Positions 1 to 9,821 of a stretch of 64,000 nt of DNA are shown here, piece by piece. Every line of letters begins with the position of its first letter. Position 1 is the stretch's first letter. A program made the position numbers and the translations under genes. This DNA is from Elizabethkingia miricola (GTDB taxonomy: Bacteria > Bacteroidota > Bacteroidia > Flavobacteriales > Weeksellaceae). Below the pieces are notes generated by a model. The model was not told where the DNA came from. It saw only the letters and a program-made list of their open reading frames with translations, and searched no databases. Where the stretch lies: NCBI RefSeq assembly GCF_001675285.1, contig NZ_LSGQ01000005.1, forward strand, positions 93,823 through 157,822, read 5' to 3'.

Positions 1-1690
1 CTTCTATAAAGCCTTGTCCGTGCGTACTCAGCAGGTCAAATTCTTTTTTAAAGCTGCCGTCTGCCAAACGGGGGCGCATAAAGCCTGTAGTCTTATCAAA
101 GTTATTTCTCCAGTTTTCAGAACGCTTTATAAACTGATTGTAGATTTCAGTCTCACCCAGGTGTTTTGCCAGTTGAGCAATTGCCCAGTCATCATAAGCA
201 TATTCTAATGTATTGGAAACTGAAGTTCCGTTTTTTTCTGCCGGGATATAGCCTTTGTCTATATAATCTCCAATTCCTTCGTAATTACGTTTGTTTGCAG
301 TTGCTACACATGCCATAAGGGCTGCTTTTGCATCACCGGTATAATTTCCTTTTATAATGGCATCGGCCACAACACTTACACTGTGATAACCACTCATGCA
401 CCAATTTTCATTGGCATAATGCGACCATATTGGGAGCATTTTTAGAGATGACTGCTCATAATGTGCCATCATCGATTTTACCATATCAGCATTTCTCTTA
501 GGCTGAATAATATTGAAATATGGATGCAGTGCTCTGTAGGTATCCCATAGAGAGAAAGTAGTGTAATTAGTAAAACCTTCTGCTTTATGGATATTCTGAT
601 CAAGACCTTTGTATTCCCCGTTAATATCCATATAAATAGTCGGATTGATAAAAGTGTGATACATGGCTGTATAGAAATTGACTTTTTGGTCTTCCGTACC
701 TTTTATTACGATTTTATTCAATTCTTTATTCCAGTCTTCCTGAGCTTTGGCTTTAACCTGTTCAAAAGATAAACTGCCTGTCTCTTTTTCCAGATTTTCC
801 ATTGCATTTGCCTGACTTACTGGCGATATAGCAAATTGTACTTCTATAGCCTCATTTTCCTGAGTGTCGAAATCAAAATACATGCGTATTTGCTTACCTG
901 CAATTTCCGGAAAGTTTTTATTCTGATCGAATTTTCTCCAAAAGCCGTTATATACTCTTTTGCCATCATAATTTTTTTGTCCATAAGACTTGAAAGGCTT
1001 AGAGAATTTCATAGCAAAATAAACTGTTCGGGTGCGTGCCCAGCCATTGGTTTGGCGATAACCTGTAATTGTCTTATCGTCGCTTACACGAACATAGGTC
1101 CATACATTTTTATCATTATAGTTATAAATTCCGGCCATAAGATCCAGAATAATATGTGCCTGATCGGATTTTGGAAAAGTATAACGATGTACACCTACTC
1201 TTGTCGTTGCAGTTAGTTCAGCCAGAATATTATAATCCTGAAGCTTTACTTTATAGTAACCCGCTTCAGATATCTCATCGTTATGAGAGAAGCGCGAACG
1301 ATAACCACTTTCAGGGTTTGATGCCGTTCCGGGGTTTAGTTTTAGTTGTCCGGTTGTTGGCATAATGAGGAAATCTCCTAAATCAGAATGTCCTGTCCCG
1401 CTGAAGTGCGTGTGACTGAATCCCGTAATCGTTTTATCTTCATACCGGTAACCTGCACAGTATTTATAAACATCACCATTGTATTTTCCATTAAGTTCAT
1501 AGGATATAGTATCTGTTTCCGGGCTTAGTTGTACTGCTCCAAACGGAACCGTAGCGCCGGGAAAAGTATGCCCCATTTTTTCGGTGCCAATTAATGGATG
1601 GACATAAGGAGTAAGTTTTTGTAATTGTTGTGCACTGATGCAGAAATAAGTCAGAAAAGACAGAAGGAATGTAAATTTAGTTTTTCGCAC
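1..1690 (-). CDS. GH92 family alpha-mannosidase, partial (C-terminus off the left edge)
   Basis: Exo-acting alpha-mannosidase of glycoside hydrolase family 92, probably exported to the periplasm or surface to trim mannose from glycans. The reading frame stays open from 1690 to the left edge (about 563 codons; family members usually exceed 700). It begins with a signal peptide (MRKTKFTFLLSFLTYFCISA, then QQ). GH92 hallmarks follow: PGATVPFGAVQLSPET near residues 45-59 and GFSHTHFSGTGHSDLG at 90-105. The start is GTG at 1690, because an in-frame TAA lies two codons upstream and no ATG gives the signal peptide. It is divergent from the SDR gene. The GH89 gene 2.7 kb away suggests a glycan-foraging neighbourhood. 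Family call is firm; exact linkage is unknown. Confidence 0.9.
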   Translation of the reverse strand, partial: MRKTKFTFLLSFLTYFCISAQQLQKLTPYVHPLIGTEKMGHTFPGATVPFGAVQLSPETDTISYELNGKYNGDVYKYCAGYRYEDKTITGFSHTHFSGTGHSDLGDFLIMPTTGQLKLNPGTASNPESGYRSRFSHNDEISEAGYYKVKLQDYNILAELTATTRVGVHRYTFPKSDQAHIILDLMAGIYNYNDKNVWTYVRVSDDKTITGYRQTNGWARTRTVYFAMKFSKPFKSYGQKNYDGKRVYNGFWRKFDQNKNFPEIAGKQIRMYFDFDTQENEAIEVQFAISPVSQANAMENLEKETGSLSFEQVKAKAQEDWNKELNKIVIKGTEDQKVNFYTAMYHTFINPTIYMDINGEYKGLDQNIHKAEGFTNYTTFSLWDTYRALHPYFNIIQPKRNADMVKSMMAHYEQSSLKMLPIWSHYANENWCMSGYHSVSVVADAIIKGNYTGDAKAALMACVATANKRNYEGIGDYIDKGYIPAEKNGTSVSNTLEYAYDDWAIAQLAKHLGETEIYNQFIKRSENWRNNFDKTTGFMRPRLADGSFKKEFDLLSTHGQGFIE

Positions 1691-1819
1691 TGGTTAATGA
1701 TTTTCAATACATAAAAGTAAATAAAACTCCCGAAGTATTATTTATAACATGGTGTTAAAATAATCCGGGTATATTTTCCCTTTGAATAATTTAGTATTTT
1801 TAACCAAAAAGAAAAGAAC

Positions 1820-2701
1820 ATGAGTACATATACACAGTCAATGCTGAAAGATGATGCATTGAAAGATAAGGTTATTATAGTAACAGGAGGCGGAAGTGGT
1901 TTGGGAAAGGCTATGACAAAATATTTTCTTCAACTGGGAGCAAAGGTTGTCATAACATCCAGAAATCTGGAAAAACTTCAGAGTACCGCTAAAGAATTAG
2001 AAGCAGAAACCGGCGGAACAGTATTTTGCGTTTCCTGCGATGTCCGGAACTGGGATGAGGTAGAAGCAATGAAAGAAGCTACACTGAAAGAATTCGGAAA
2101 GATTGATGTCTTATTGAATAATGCGGCGGGGAATTTTATTTCTCCAACCGAAAGGTTAACGCATTCTGCATTTGATTCTGTTCTGGATATTGTACTGAAA
2201 GGAACTAAAAACTGTACGCTTTCTGTCGGAAAACATTGGATAGATTCAAAAACACCGGGTACTGTTCTGAATATTGTAACAACATATTCGTGGACAGGAT
2301 CTGCTTATGTGGTACCATCTGCATGTGCAAAAGCAGGTGTTTTGGCTATGACGAGAAGTCTTGCTGTAGAATGGGCAAAATATGGAATTCGTTTCAATGC
2401 AATTGCTCCGGGGCCATTCCCTACAAAGGGAGCATGGGAAAGATTATTGCCGGGAGATCTTGTAGAGAAATTTGATATGACCAAAAAAGTTCCGCTAAGA
2501 AGAGTAGGAGACCATCAGGAATTAGCAAATCTTGCAGCTTATCTGGTTTCCGATTTCTCAGCATATATTAACGGGGAAGTTGTTACAATAGATGGAGGTG
2601 AGTGGTTGCAGGGAGCTGGTGAGTTCAATATGCTCGAAGCTATTCCACAGGAAATGTGGGATCAGCTGGAAGCAATGATAAAAGCAAAAAAATCGAGCTA
2701 A
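1820..2701 (+). CDS. SDR family oxidoreductase, 2,4-dienoyl-CoA reductase-like
   Basis: Cytoplasmic short-chain dehydrogenase/reductase of 293 residues. The NAD(P)-binding TGGGSGLG motif is at residues 22-29 and NNAAGN at 100-105. The usual YxxxK catalytic tyrosine position is Ser167 ahead of Lys171 (S-A-C-A-K). That arrangement is typical of the 2,4-dienoyl-CoA reductase (DECR) branch rather than classical SDRs, so a role in reducing double bonds of unsaturated fatty acyl-CoA during beta-oxidation is likely. It stands alone, between the divergent GH92 gene and a convergent protease gene, and ends at a clear terminator. The substrate is inferred from subfamily resemblance only. Confidence 0.82.
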   Translation: MSTYTQSMLKDDALKDKVIIVTGGGSGLGKAMTKYFLQLGAKVVITSRNLEKLQSTAKELEAETGGTVFCVSCDVRNWDEVEAMKEATLKEFGKIDVLLNNAAGNFISPTERLTHSAFDSVLDIVLKGTKNCTLSVGKHWIDSKTPGTVLNIVTTYSWTGSAYVVPSACAKAGVLAMTRSLAVEWAKYGIRFNAIAPGPFPTKGAWERLLPGDLVEKFDMTKKVPLRRVGDHQELANLAAYLVSDFSAYINGEVVTIDGGEWLQGAGEFNMLEAIPQEMWDQLEAMIKAKKSS

Positions 2702-2722
2702 CCTTTTCGGGTTAGAAAAAAT

Positions 2723-2753
2723 AAAATCGGGATTGTAAAATCCCGATTTTTTT
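2723..2753. terminator. Bidirectional intrinsic terminator
   Basis: Arms AAAATCGGGATT (2723-2734) and AATCCCGATTTT (2739-2750) are a perfect 12-bp inverted repeat with a 4-nt loop. An A-run lies on one side and a T-run on the other. It sits between the convergent SDR and M43 genes and can serve both. Confidence 0.85.
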
Positions 2754-2774
2754 ATGAAGCCGTGTTATATTTTT

Positions 2775-3806
2775 TTAAGATCTTAAACCTGCTCTAGGCC
2801 CGTTAGATGCTGTAGTTGCCTGCATACGTGCTTTTTGGTTTGCAGAGAACATGTAAAGTGAAGCATCGTTAGAGTAGTCCATATAGTTCATAAACATTAA
2901 TGAACGTTTTACACCACCACATGTTCCGTATTTTGGATATACAGGATCTCCAGTGCTTGCACTTGGTTGTACCGGAGTATCATCACAGTAGTCAGTAGCA
3001 CATCCGGAACCGTCACCCCAGATATGTCTTAGGTTAAGATAATGTCCGATTTCGTGTGTCGCAGTTCTTCCAAGGTTGAATGGAGCGCTGGCACCAGTTT
3101 TACCTACGTATCTGCGGCCTAGTACAACACCGTCATTCCATAAACCAGCAGATTCCGGGAATGTAGCGTAACCCAAGATTTCTCCACCTGAAGAAGGCAT
3201 TGTGTTTACAACCCAAAAATTAAGATTTTTAGAAGGATCGGTTGCGTCAATACCACCTGTAGATGCTTTTTTCATTGCATCATTGGTATAGCTCCAACTT
3301 GTTTTAGAGTTTTGTTTTCTGTTAACAGCAGCTAATTTGAATTTTACTTTTACATCACCTGCTTTCACGGGAACGAATTCTGTTGGAACTTTGCTAATAT
3401 CCGAATTTGTACCTGAATAGTCTTTATTCAGAATATCAATTTGCTCCTGTAAAATAGCGTCAGAAAGATTATCTGCCGCAGTATTATAAATAACATTGAA
3501 AACTACAGGTATTTCAACTGTTCCATCCGGAAGGACAGCCATGCCTCCAAGCTGTCTGCTTGTGCTGGCCTGTTTTTCGAAATTTGCTGACATAGCTTCG
3601 ATGCTGTTATAACGACGAAGTGCACTAGCATCTGTTTGTAGCAAGTTTTGTCTGATTTCTTCTGACGGACAAAGTCTTGCGGTTGCATCTGTAGATGCGT
3701 TAAGAGTTGTTTGGTTCTGAGAGTTTGCCGGCATCTCAGTTTCAGGGTCATTTTTACAGGAAGCAAGCATAACTAGTGCTGTCATTCCTAAGAATAATTT
3801 CTTCAT
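2775..3806 (-). CDS. M43 (pappalysin-like) zinc metalloprotease, lipoprotein
   Basis: Secreted or surface metalloendopeptidase of the metzincin M43 family, 343 residues. The N-terminus is a lipoprotein signal with lipobox LASC and the lipid-carrying Cys at residue 17. The zinc site HEIGHYLNLRH is at 251-261 (three His plus catalytic Glu252). The Met-turn follows in MNYMDY (306-311). Cys269, Cys274 and Cys296 may form a disulfide as in ulilysin-type enzymes. There is no C-terminal type IX secretion domain, so outer-membrane anchoring through the lipid is more likely. The substrate is unknown. The start is the only ATG giving a signal peptide. Confidence 0.9.
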   Translation of the reverse strand: MKKLFLGMTALVMLASCKNDPETEMPANSQNQTTLNASTDATARLCPSEEIRQNLLQTDASALRRYNSIEAMSANFEKQASTSRQLGGMAVLPDGTVEIPVVFNVIYNTAADNLSDAILQEQIDILNKDYSGTNSDISKVPTEFVPVKAGDVKVKFKLAAVNRKQNSKTSWSYTNDAMKKASTGGIDATDPSKNLNFWVVNTMPSSGGEILGYATFPESAGLWNDGVVLGRRYVGKTGASAPFNLGRTATHEIGHYLNLRHIWGDGSGCATDYCDDTPVQPSASTGDPVYPKYGTCGGVKRSLMFMNYMDYSNDASLYMFSANQKARMQATTASNGPRAGLRS

Positions 3807-4354
3807 AATAAAATTTGATTGATTTAGTCTAGCGAATATATAGAAATTTCAATACAATGTCATAAAAAATGTTATTTACTGTATAATTGTTTTAAAATAT
3901 CAATGTATGTGTGTAGATTATTTATACTATTCTTTGTTTTTATGGTATTATTGTATTTCTTGATAAAAATAAATTTGAACATAAATTATCTGAAATTTAA
4001 CAGAAAAAAAGTAGATAAATTATCTGATATTTTTTTTCAATCGCTTTTACATTTCTAAATAGCTAAAAAATATCGGTTATGAATAAATAGCGATACACAG
4101 ACATTTTACATGTAGTTAAGGGTCTGATTAAATTTCTTATAGTTGATACTCTTCGACAGGCTCAGAGTGACATTGCTCATTCGAAATATCTTTTTTTTCT
4201 AGAGATGTCAGGCTGAGCTAAGTTTATAGAGAGCCTGATGAACTATCGAAGCCTAACTTTTTGATAAAAATTTAAATAAGCTCTAAAAATGTTAGTAAGT
4301 TTATTTTGAACAAGTTTGTTTATTTTTGATAACCATAAAAACTTAATAACCAAT
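3807..4354. other. Long AT-rich intergenic region without a gene
   Basis: About 550 bp between the divergent M43 and GH89 genes. I see no plausible coding frame. The left part is very AT-rich and should hold the two divergent promoters, but I find no convincing TTTG/TAnnTTTG pair. The right part holds the inverted repeat described separately. Confidence 0.6.
4151..4251. repeat. Imperfect inverted pair of the TGTCA-CTGAGC-TCGAAG dispersed repeat
   Basis: CTTCGACAGGCTCAGAGTGA (starting at 4151, continuing CAT) faces a diverged copy beginning ATGTCAGGCTGAGC (4205-4218) and ending ATCGAAG (about 4251). The same word family occurs singly at 25781-25806 and, more degraded, at 21082-21106 and 31794-31820. 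It could form a long stem in RNA. It is a dispersed intergenic repeat, not a gene. Confidence 0.6.
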
Positions 4355-6493
4355 ATGAAATATCTTTTAACTGTACTCGTTTTCGTGCTGAATATTTGCC
4401 AGCTGTGTTTGGCTCAGGATTTTAAATCTGTGAATAATCTTGCACAAAGGCAATTTCCCTGGCTTGCTGGTAGGTTAGTTCTAAAGTCTATTCCAAAAGA
4501 AAAGGATGCAGATGTTTTTACCTTAATAACCCGAAATAATCAATTATATATTTCTGCATCGTCAGCCAGCGCAGCATCCAGAGGACTGGATTGGTATGTG
4601 AAGCATTATGCGCATCAGGGTATTTCTCACTTTGGAAATAATATCCGGAATATAAATAAGCTTCCGGTAGTTAGTCCTTTACTGAAAAAGACTTCTTTGG
4701 TTCCGTATCGTTATGCCCTGAATTATTGTACCATTAACTATTCTTTCAGCTTTTATACCTGGGAGGATTGGGAAAAGGAATTGGACTGGATGGCTCTGAA
4801 TGGAGTCAATATAATGCTGGCACCTGTGGGGACAGAGTTGGTTTGGTATAATACCTTACTAAAGCTAGGCTATACAGATGCCGAAGCAAAAGTTTTTATT
4901 CCGGGTCCGGCCTTCACGGCATGGTGGCTTATGGGGAATCTTGAAGGTTGGGGCGGTCCTGTAAGTATGGGTATGATGAAGCAGCAAGCCGAACTTCAGA
5001 GAAAGATACTGAAAAGAATGAAAGAATTGGGAATCGAACCTGTATTACAAGGATTCTATGGTATGGTTCCACACGATCTGAAGAATAAAATAAACGAGGC
5101 GAAAGTAATAGAGCAGGGGAAGTGGGCTGGAGGATTTCAGCGTCCCGGGATTTTAGACCCTACAACCAAACTGTTTTCTAAAATTGCAGATACCTATTAT
5201 ACTGAAATGAAAAACCTGTATGGAGAAGATATTCATTATTTCGGAGGGGAGCCATTTCATGAAGGAGGAAAAACCAATGGACTGGATCTGAGAAATGTAG
5301 CGGAAAGTATTCAGTCCTCTATGCAGAAAAACTACCCTAACAGTACTTGGGTTCTGCAAGGTTGGCAGCAAAATCCATCAGATGGTTTGTTAGCGGGACT
5401 GAAAAAAGAAAATATACTTATTATTGAGCTCTTTGGAGAAAATACAGCTAATTGGGAAAAGAGAAAAGGATATGGCGGAGCCAGTTTTATCTGGTCTAAT
5501 GTGAGTAATTTCGGAGAGAAAAACGGATTGTATGGCAAATTACAGCGTTTTCTGGATGAGGTTTTCAGAGCTAAAGAAAGTGTCTATGGTGCAAATTTGA
5601 AAGGAATCGGAATTATCCCTGAAGGTATTTTTAATAATCCTGTAGCATACGATCTTATGCTGGATATAGCATGGTATAATGAGAAGCCTGCCCTCGACCA
5701 ATGGCTTACTGAATATACCAAATATAGATATGGGAAAGAAAATAAGGATGTAATACAGGCGTGGAAAGAATTTGCACAGACCATCTATAGCAGTCCCGAT
5801 GTTTATCAGGAAGGTCCTTCGGAAAGTATTTACTGTGCAAGGCCTTCTCTGAATGTTAATCCGGTATCTTCATGGGGTACACGCAAGCGGAATTATGACC
5901 AAAGCCGATTTAAAGAAGCTGTGAAGGTCTTTGTAAAGGCCGACGCTGATTTTAAAGATTCGGAAACTTACCAGACAGATAAAACAGATTTTTTGCGACA
6001 GGTATGGGCTAATAAAGGAGATACTGTTTATGATGAGCTGATAAAAGCGATTAATGAAAAAAGGACCACAGAAATTCAGAAATCAGGAAATCAGTTTCTG
6101 GAGATGATTTCTACTCAGGATATACTTTTGGGAAATAATGTGCATTTTACTTTAAACAGGTGGCTGAAAGAGGCGGAAAGCTTCGGGAAAAAGCTTCCGG
6201 ATGCTCAAAATGTAATGTTTAATGCCAAGTCCCAGCTTACTTATTGGGGACCGGATAATAATCCTAAAACAGATCTGAGAGATTATGCTCATAAAGAATG
6301 GAATGGCCTATTGAGTTCCTTATACTACAATAGGTGGAAAGTATTTATAGAACAGGCTCAATCAGGTATAATTACAGATCCTGCAGTTTTTTATAATATG
6401 GAGGTTGAATGGTCTAAAGGAAAAAACATATATACTCCGGATAAAATAAGTACATCCCAGATGAAATTATTACAGGAGAAAATTCTGAAATAA
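4355..6493 (+). CDS. Alpha-N-acetylglucosaminidase (GH89, NAGLU-like)
   Basis: Exo-alpha-N-acetylglucosaminidase of glycoside hydrolase family 89, the family of human NAGLU; about 712 residues. The chosen ATG at 4355 starts a clean signal peptide (MKYLLTVLVFVLNICQLCLA); an upstream in-frame ATG at 4316 would add 13 residues ahead of it. Order: small N-terminal alpha/beta domain, (beta/alpha)8 barrel with YRYALNYCTINYSFSFYTW, the GNLEGWGGP segment, YFGGEPFHEGG (probable catalytic Glu region) and IIELFGEN, then an all-helical C-terminal domain. It probably acts in the periplasm on alpha-GlcNAc-capped glycans such as mucin. The M1 peptidase follows 88 bp downstream on the same strand. Confidence 0.92.
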   Translation: MKYLLTVLVFVLNICQLCLAQDFKSVNNLAQRQFPWLAGRLVLKSIPKEKDADVFTLITRNNQLYISASSASAASRGLDWYVKHYAHQGISHFGNNIRNINKLPVVSPLLKKTSLVPYRYALNYCTINYSFSFYTWEDWEKELDWMALNGVNIMLAPVGTELVWYNTLLKLGYTDAEAKVFIPGPAFTAWWLMGNLEGWGGPVSMGMMKQQAELQRKILKRMKELGIEPVLQGFYGMVPHDLKNKINEAKVIEQGKWAGGFQRPGILDPTTKLFSKIADTYYTEMKNLYGEDIHYFGGEPFHEGGKTNGLDLRNVAESIQSSMQKNYPNSTWVLQGWQQNPSDGLLAGLKKENILIIELFGENTANWEKRKGYGGASFIWSNVSNFGEKNGLYGKLQRFLDEVFRAKESVYGANLKGIGIIPEGIFNNPVAYDLMLDIAWYNEKPALDQWLTEYTKYRYGKENKDVIQAWKEFAQTIYSSPDVYQEGPSESIYCARPSLNVNPVSSWGTRKRNYDQSRFKEAVKVFVKADADFKDSETYQTDKTDFLRQVWANKGDTVYDELIKAINEKRTTEIQKSGNQFLEMISTQDILLGNNVHFTLNRWLKEAESFGKKLPDAQNVMFNAKSQLTYWGPDNNPKTDLRDYAHKEWNGLLSSLYYNRWKVFIEQAQSGIITDPAVFYNMEVEWSKGKNIYTPDKISTSQMKLLQEKILK

Positions 6494-6581
6494 GGAATTA
6501 ATGGTTTTTATATTTTATTTAATTCTTTTTAAAATTTGTTGTAACAGAATAACTTCCATAATTTTAGAGGAAAATTAATAT

Positions 6582-8519
6582 ATGAAAATAAATATTGTTA
6601 AGATCTTTACAATTTCAGCGTATTTCTTAGCTGTATCAAACCTGAGTGCTCAACAAGCTTCTAATTATGATTATAAAGAGGCTTTTAAAGAGCCTTTCTA
6701 TACCTATAATGGTAATGAGTTTCGTTCAGCAAGTGGCCAGCCGGGCACAAGATATTGGCAAAACCACGCTAACTATGTTTTAAATATAACTTTAGATGAT
6801 GCTCAGAATCTTTTTACAGGAAGTGCTGAGGTTCAGTATACCAATAACAGTCCGGATGAATTGAAATTTATTTGGTTTCAGCTCGATCAGAATTTATTCA
6901 AAAAAGAATCCCGCGGAAGTGCAATGATTCCGCTTAACAATTCAAGATATGGTTCAAGTAACTCAGATTTTGAAGGCGGTTATACTATAAAGTCTGTAAA
7001 AGTAGATGGTAAAGAAGTAAAATATACCATTACAGATACCAGAATGCAGGTAGACTTACCTAAAGAACTTAAATCTAACGGAGGTTCTGTAAAGGTTAAG
7101 ATCGATTATTCTTTTGTTTCTCCGGAAGATGGGGCAGACAGAATGGGCTATCTGAAAACAAAGAATGGCAAGATTTATACAATGGCACAATGGTATCCGC
7201 GTGTTGAGGTATATGATGATATTAAAGGCTGGAATACAGTTCCATATTTAGGACCTTCAGAGTTTTATCTGGAATATGGGGATTTTGATGTTAGCATCAC
7301 GGCACCAAATAATTTTTATGTTGTTGCTTCCGGAGAACTGCAGAATCCCAAAGATGTATATTCCTCCCAGCAGCTGAAAAAATGGGACGATGCCAAAAAC
7401 AGTGAAAAAGCTGTAGTAATTCGTTCGGCTTCAGAGGTAGGAGAAAATGCGGCTAAGAGCGGAAATAAAACCTGGAAATTTAAGATGAAACAAAGCCGTG
7501 ACTTTGCTTTTGCAGCATCCCCGGCATTTATTTTAGATGCGGCAAGAATTAATCTTCCTTCTGGTAAAAAGTCACTGGCTATTTCTGCGTATCCGGTGGA
7601 AAGCGACGGACAGGGAGCATGGAGCAGGTCTACAGAATACACAAAAGCTTCTATCGAACATTATTCTAAGCAATGGTTCGAATATCCTTATCCAAATGCA
7701 GTGAATGTTGCTGGTATAACAAACGGTATGGAATATCCGGGGATTGTGTTCTGTAAATACACATCTAAGGGTGCCGGACTATGGGGTGTAACTGACCATG
7801 AATTTGGACATACATGGTTCCCGATGATTGTAGGATCTAATGAAAGAAAGCATGCTTGGATGGATGAGGGGTTCAATACATTTATCAATGGTATTTCTAC
7901 AGAGGCTTTCAATAATGGAGAATACTATAGAAAAGGTTCTTCACGCGGTATGACGGGATATCTGTTCAGTGATAAACTGGAGCCTGTAGATACACCACCG
8001 GATGCTATGAGAGAATCCAGTATTGGTGCTTTAGCTTATTATAAGCCAGGGACAGCACTCAAGATTTTACGTAATAATGTTATTGGCAAAGAGAGATTTG
8101 ATAAAGCTTTCAGGGAATATATTAACCGTTGGGCTTACAAACACCCGGTTCCGGACGATTTCTTCCGTACTATAGAGAATGTAGCGGGAGAAGACTTAGG
8201 TTGGTTCTGGAGAAGCTGGATTCAAAATAACTGGAAACTGGATCAGGCGATCTCAAGTGTTAAATATGTTGATAATAGCTATACTAAAGGTGCTGTAATA
8301 ACTATCCAGAATCTGGAGAAAATACCAATGCCTGTAGATTTGAGAATTCAGTTTAAAGACGGAAGCCAGCAGGATATGTCTTTACCTGTAGAGATCTGGA
8401 GAAGAAATTCAGAATGGACATTTAAAGTTCCGACGACAAAAGAAATACAGACTGTGATTATTGATCCGGATGGAAACTTCCCGGACATCAATCCTTCTAA
8501 TAATGTTTGGAAGGGGTAA
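6582..8519 (+). CDS. M1 family zinc metallopeptidase
   Basis: Exported gluzincin aminopeptidase-type enzyme, 645 residues, with a signal peptide ending near LSAQQ (residue 25). The zinc site is HEFGH at 406-410 with the third ligand Glu429, exactly the HEXXH-x18-E spacing of family M1. The substrate-binding GAMEN motif is represented by GMEYP. This is common in Bacteroidota M1 relatives and makes strict aminopeptidase specificity uncertain. A beta-sandwich domain precedes the catalytic domain, and about 150 residues follow it. It lies 46 bp upstream of the EEP gene and may be cotranscribed with it. Confidence 0.9.
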   Translation: MKINIVKIFTISAYFLAVSNLSAQQASNYDYKEAFKEPFYTYNGNEFRSASGQPGTRYWQNHANYVLNITLDDAQNLFTGSAEVQYTNNSPDELKFIWFQLDQNLFKKESRGSAMIPLNNSRYGSSNSDFEGGYTIKSVKVDGKEVKYTITDTRMQVDLPKELKSNGGSVKVKIDYSFVSPEDGADRMGYLKTKNGKIYTMAQWYPRVEVYDDIKGWNTVPYLGPSEFYLEYGDFDVSITAPNNFYVVASGELQNPKDVYSSQQLKKWDDAKNSEKAVVIRSASEVGENAAKSGNKTWKFKMKQSRDFAFAASPAFILDAARINLPSGKKSLAISAYPVESDGQGAWSRSTEYTKASIEHYSKQWFEYPYPNAVNVAGITNGMEYPGIVFCKYTSKGAGLWGVTDHEFGHTWFPMIVGSNERKHAWMDEGFNTFINGISTEAFNNGEYYRKGSSRGMTGYLFSDKLEPVDTPPDAMRESSIGALAYYKPGTALKILRNNVIGKERFDKAFREYINRWAYKHPVPDDFFRTIENVAGEDLGWFWRSWIQNNWKLDQAISSVKYVDNSYTKGAVITIQNLEKIPMPVDLRIQFKDGSQQDMSLPVEIWRRNSEWTFKVPTTKEIQTVIIDPDGNFPDINPSNNVWKG

Positions 8520-8565
8520 GTCAGTAAAGAATCAACAGAATTAAAGATTTACGAAAGAGAGATAA

Positions 8566-9399
8566 ATGAAGAATATTTTTTTAGGTTTAGCGCTTGGATT
8601 CTCCTTGTCAGTTTTTGGGCAGGAGCTAAAAGTAATGAGTTTCAATATACGGATGTCTACAGATTCGGATAAAGATAATTCGTGGAAGAATCGTAAAGAT
8701 GAAGCCTTGCAACTTATGGATTATTATCATCCTGCAATTTTAGGGGTTCAGGAAGCCTTACCGGAACAGATGAAGGATATTAAAAATGGATTGGCTGGCT
8801 ATGATTATATAGGTGTTGGCCGTGATGATGGTAAAGATAAAGGCGAGTTTTCTGCAATTTTTTATGATACTCAAAAACTTAAAAAACTTCAGGGAAGTAC
8901 TTTCTGGTTATCGGAAACTCCGGACAAGCCTTCTAAAGGTTGGGATGCTGCACTAAACAGAATATGTACCTATGCACTGTTTCAGGATCTGAAAACCCAA
9001 AAGAAATTCTGGGCTTTCAATCTGCATTTTGATCATATCGGAAACGAGGCCAGAAAACAGTCTTCAAGATTGATTCTGAAGAAAATGAAAGAGCTGAATA
9101 AGGAAAATTATCCTGTGGTACTTTCCGGAGACTTTAACCTTACAGAAGAAACAGAACCACTGAAGATTATTGCTGGTGAAATGAAAGACTCTTTTTACAA
9201 TAGCGAAAAAAAGCAATATGGCCCGAAAGGAACATTTCAGGACTTTAATATAAATGTTCCGGCCAAAGACCGGATCGATTATATTTTTGTAAAGGGCTTC
9301 AGAGTTTTATCACAAAGGCATATCAATGACAGAAGAGAAAATCTGCTTTATCCCTCAGATCACTTTCCGGTACTTGCGGAATTAAAGTTTGAAAAATAA
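8566..9399 (+). CDS. Exported endonuclease/exonuclease/phosphatase (EEP) family hydrolase
   Basis: Metal-dependent phosphodiesterase or phosphomonoesterase fold, 277 residues, with a short signal peptide (to about FGQ, residue 19). EEP motifs appear in order: SFNIRM, GVQEAL (metal-binding Glu), SGDFNL (Asp/Asn), RIDYIF, and PSDHFPV (catalytic Asp-His). This family covers nucleases, sphingomyelinases and inositol phosphatases; the sequence alone does not choose among them. A small, signal-peptided version in a glycan/protein degradation neighbourhood suggests an extracytoplasmic hydrolase. It ends at a strong terminator. Confidence 0.87.
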   Translation: MKNIFLGLALGFSLSVFGQELKVMSFNIRMSTDSDKDNSWKNRKDEALQLMDYYHPAILGVQEALPEQMKDIKNGLAGYDYIGVGRDDGKDKGEFSAIFYDTQKLKKLQGSTFWLSETPDKPSKGWDAALNRICTYALFQDLKTQKKFWAFNLHFDHIGNEARKQSSRLILKKMKELNKENYPVVLSGDFNLTEETEPLKIIAGEMKDSFYNSEKKQYGPKGTFQDFNINVPAKDRIDYIFVKGFRVLSQRHINDRRENLLYPSDHFPVLAELKFEK

Positions 9400-9402
9400 A
9401 AG

Positions 9403-9428
9403 AAACGCTGCCATTGGCAGCGTTTTTT
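9403..9428 (+). terminator. Intrinsic terminator after the EEP gene
   Basis: AAACGCTGCC/GGCAGCGTTT stem with an ATT loop, followed by T6. It also insulates the minus-strand peptide genes that end just to its right. Confidence 0.85.
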
Positions 9429-9446
9429 ATAAAATAGAATTTGTGT

Positions 9447-9647
9447 TTAACATTGATTTAAGCGTAAAGGAACACATTCATTGTTTGAATTGCAGCAGGT
9501 TCTGGCCGGGCAAACTTTATCATCGATAATGTGTCCGTCATCATCTGCTATAATCATGCAAACCTGATAGCCTGGTGTTGGACCAGATCCTCCAATAATT
9601 TCCTTTAATACACTCCTTTTTAATGGATTTAATAATTTTTCTTTCAT
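9447..9647 (-). CDS. GG-leader Cys-rich peptide 5 (bacteriocin-like)
   Basis: A 66-residue precursor starting at the ATG at 9647. Leader: MKEKLLNPLKRSVLKEIIGG; core: residues 21-66 with six Cys at 30, 46, 51, 52, 58 and 66. The last five follow C-x4-CC-x5-C-x7-C, identical to peptide 4 and like an inhibitor-cystine-knot framework. An in-frame longer start at 9764 would read out of frame through peptide 4 and destroy the leader homology, so it is rejected. It is the last gene of a five-gene tandem array, 10 nt after the stop of peptide 4. Secreted natural-product precursor by inference; its target is unknown. Confidence 0.75.
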   Translation of the reverse strand: MKEKLLNPLKRSVLKEIIGGSGPTPGYQVCMIIADDDGHIIDDKVCPARTCCNSNNECVPLRLNQC

Positions 9648-9657
9648 ATCCGAAATA

Positions 9658-9804
9658 TTAAATACACATATACTTTCTTGGGTCTCTGCAAATATTGCCG
9701 GTACTGCAGCATAGTCCCCTAGGACAAGACATATCTTCCTGGCATTCTGTAATGGCAGCTCCACCGCTAATTTGCTTTAAACTTTTTCTTACTAATTTTT
9801 TCAT
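9658..9804 (-). CDS. GG-leader Cys-rich peptide 4 (bacteriocin-like)
   Basis: A 48-residue precursor: leader MKKLVRKSLKQISGG and a 33-residue core with Cys at 21, 27, 32, 33, 39 and 47. Spacing C-x5-C-x4-CC-x5-C-x7-C is the classic six-Cys knottin order (C-C-CC-C-C). No cleavage, folding or transport gene lies nearby. The start follows the conserved 17-nt intercistronic spacer (ATCTAAAAnnAACCyATyATG type) found before peptides 2 and 3 as well, which supports this frame. Too short for default gene calling. Function unknown; a secreted disulfide-rich peptide is inferred. Confidence 0.75.
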   Translation of the reverse strand: MKKLVRKSLKQISGGAAITECQEDMSCPRGLCCSTGNICRDPRKYMCI

Positions 9805-9821
9805 GATGGGTTTATTTTAGA

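Noticed and set aside
9648..9764. N-terminal extension of peptide 5 to a start at 9764
   Set aside because: It overlaps peptide 4 in a different frame and moves the GG leader into the middle of the protein.
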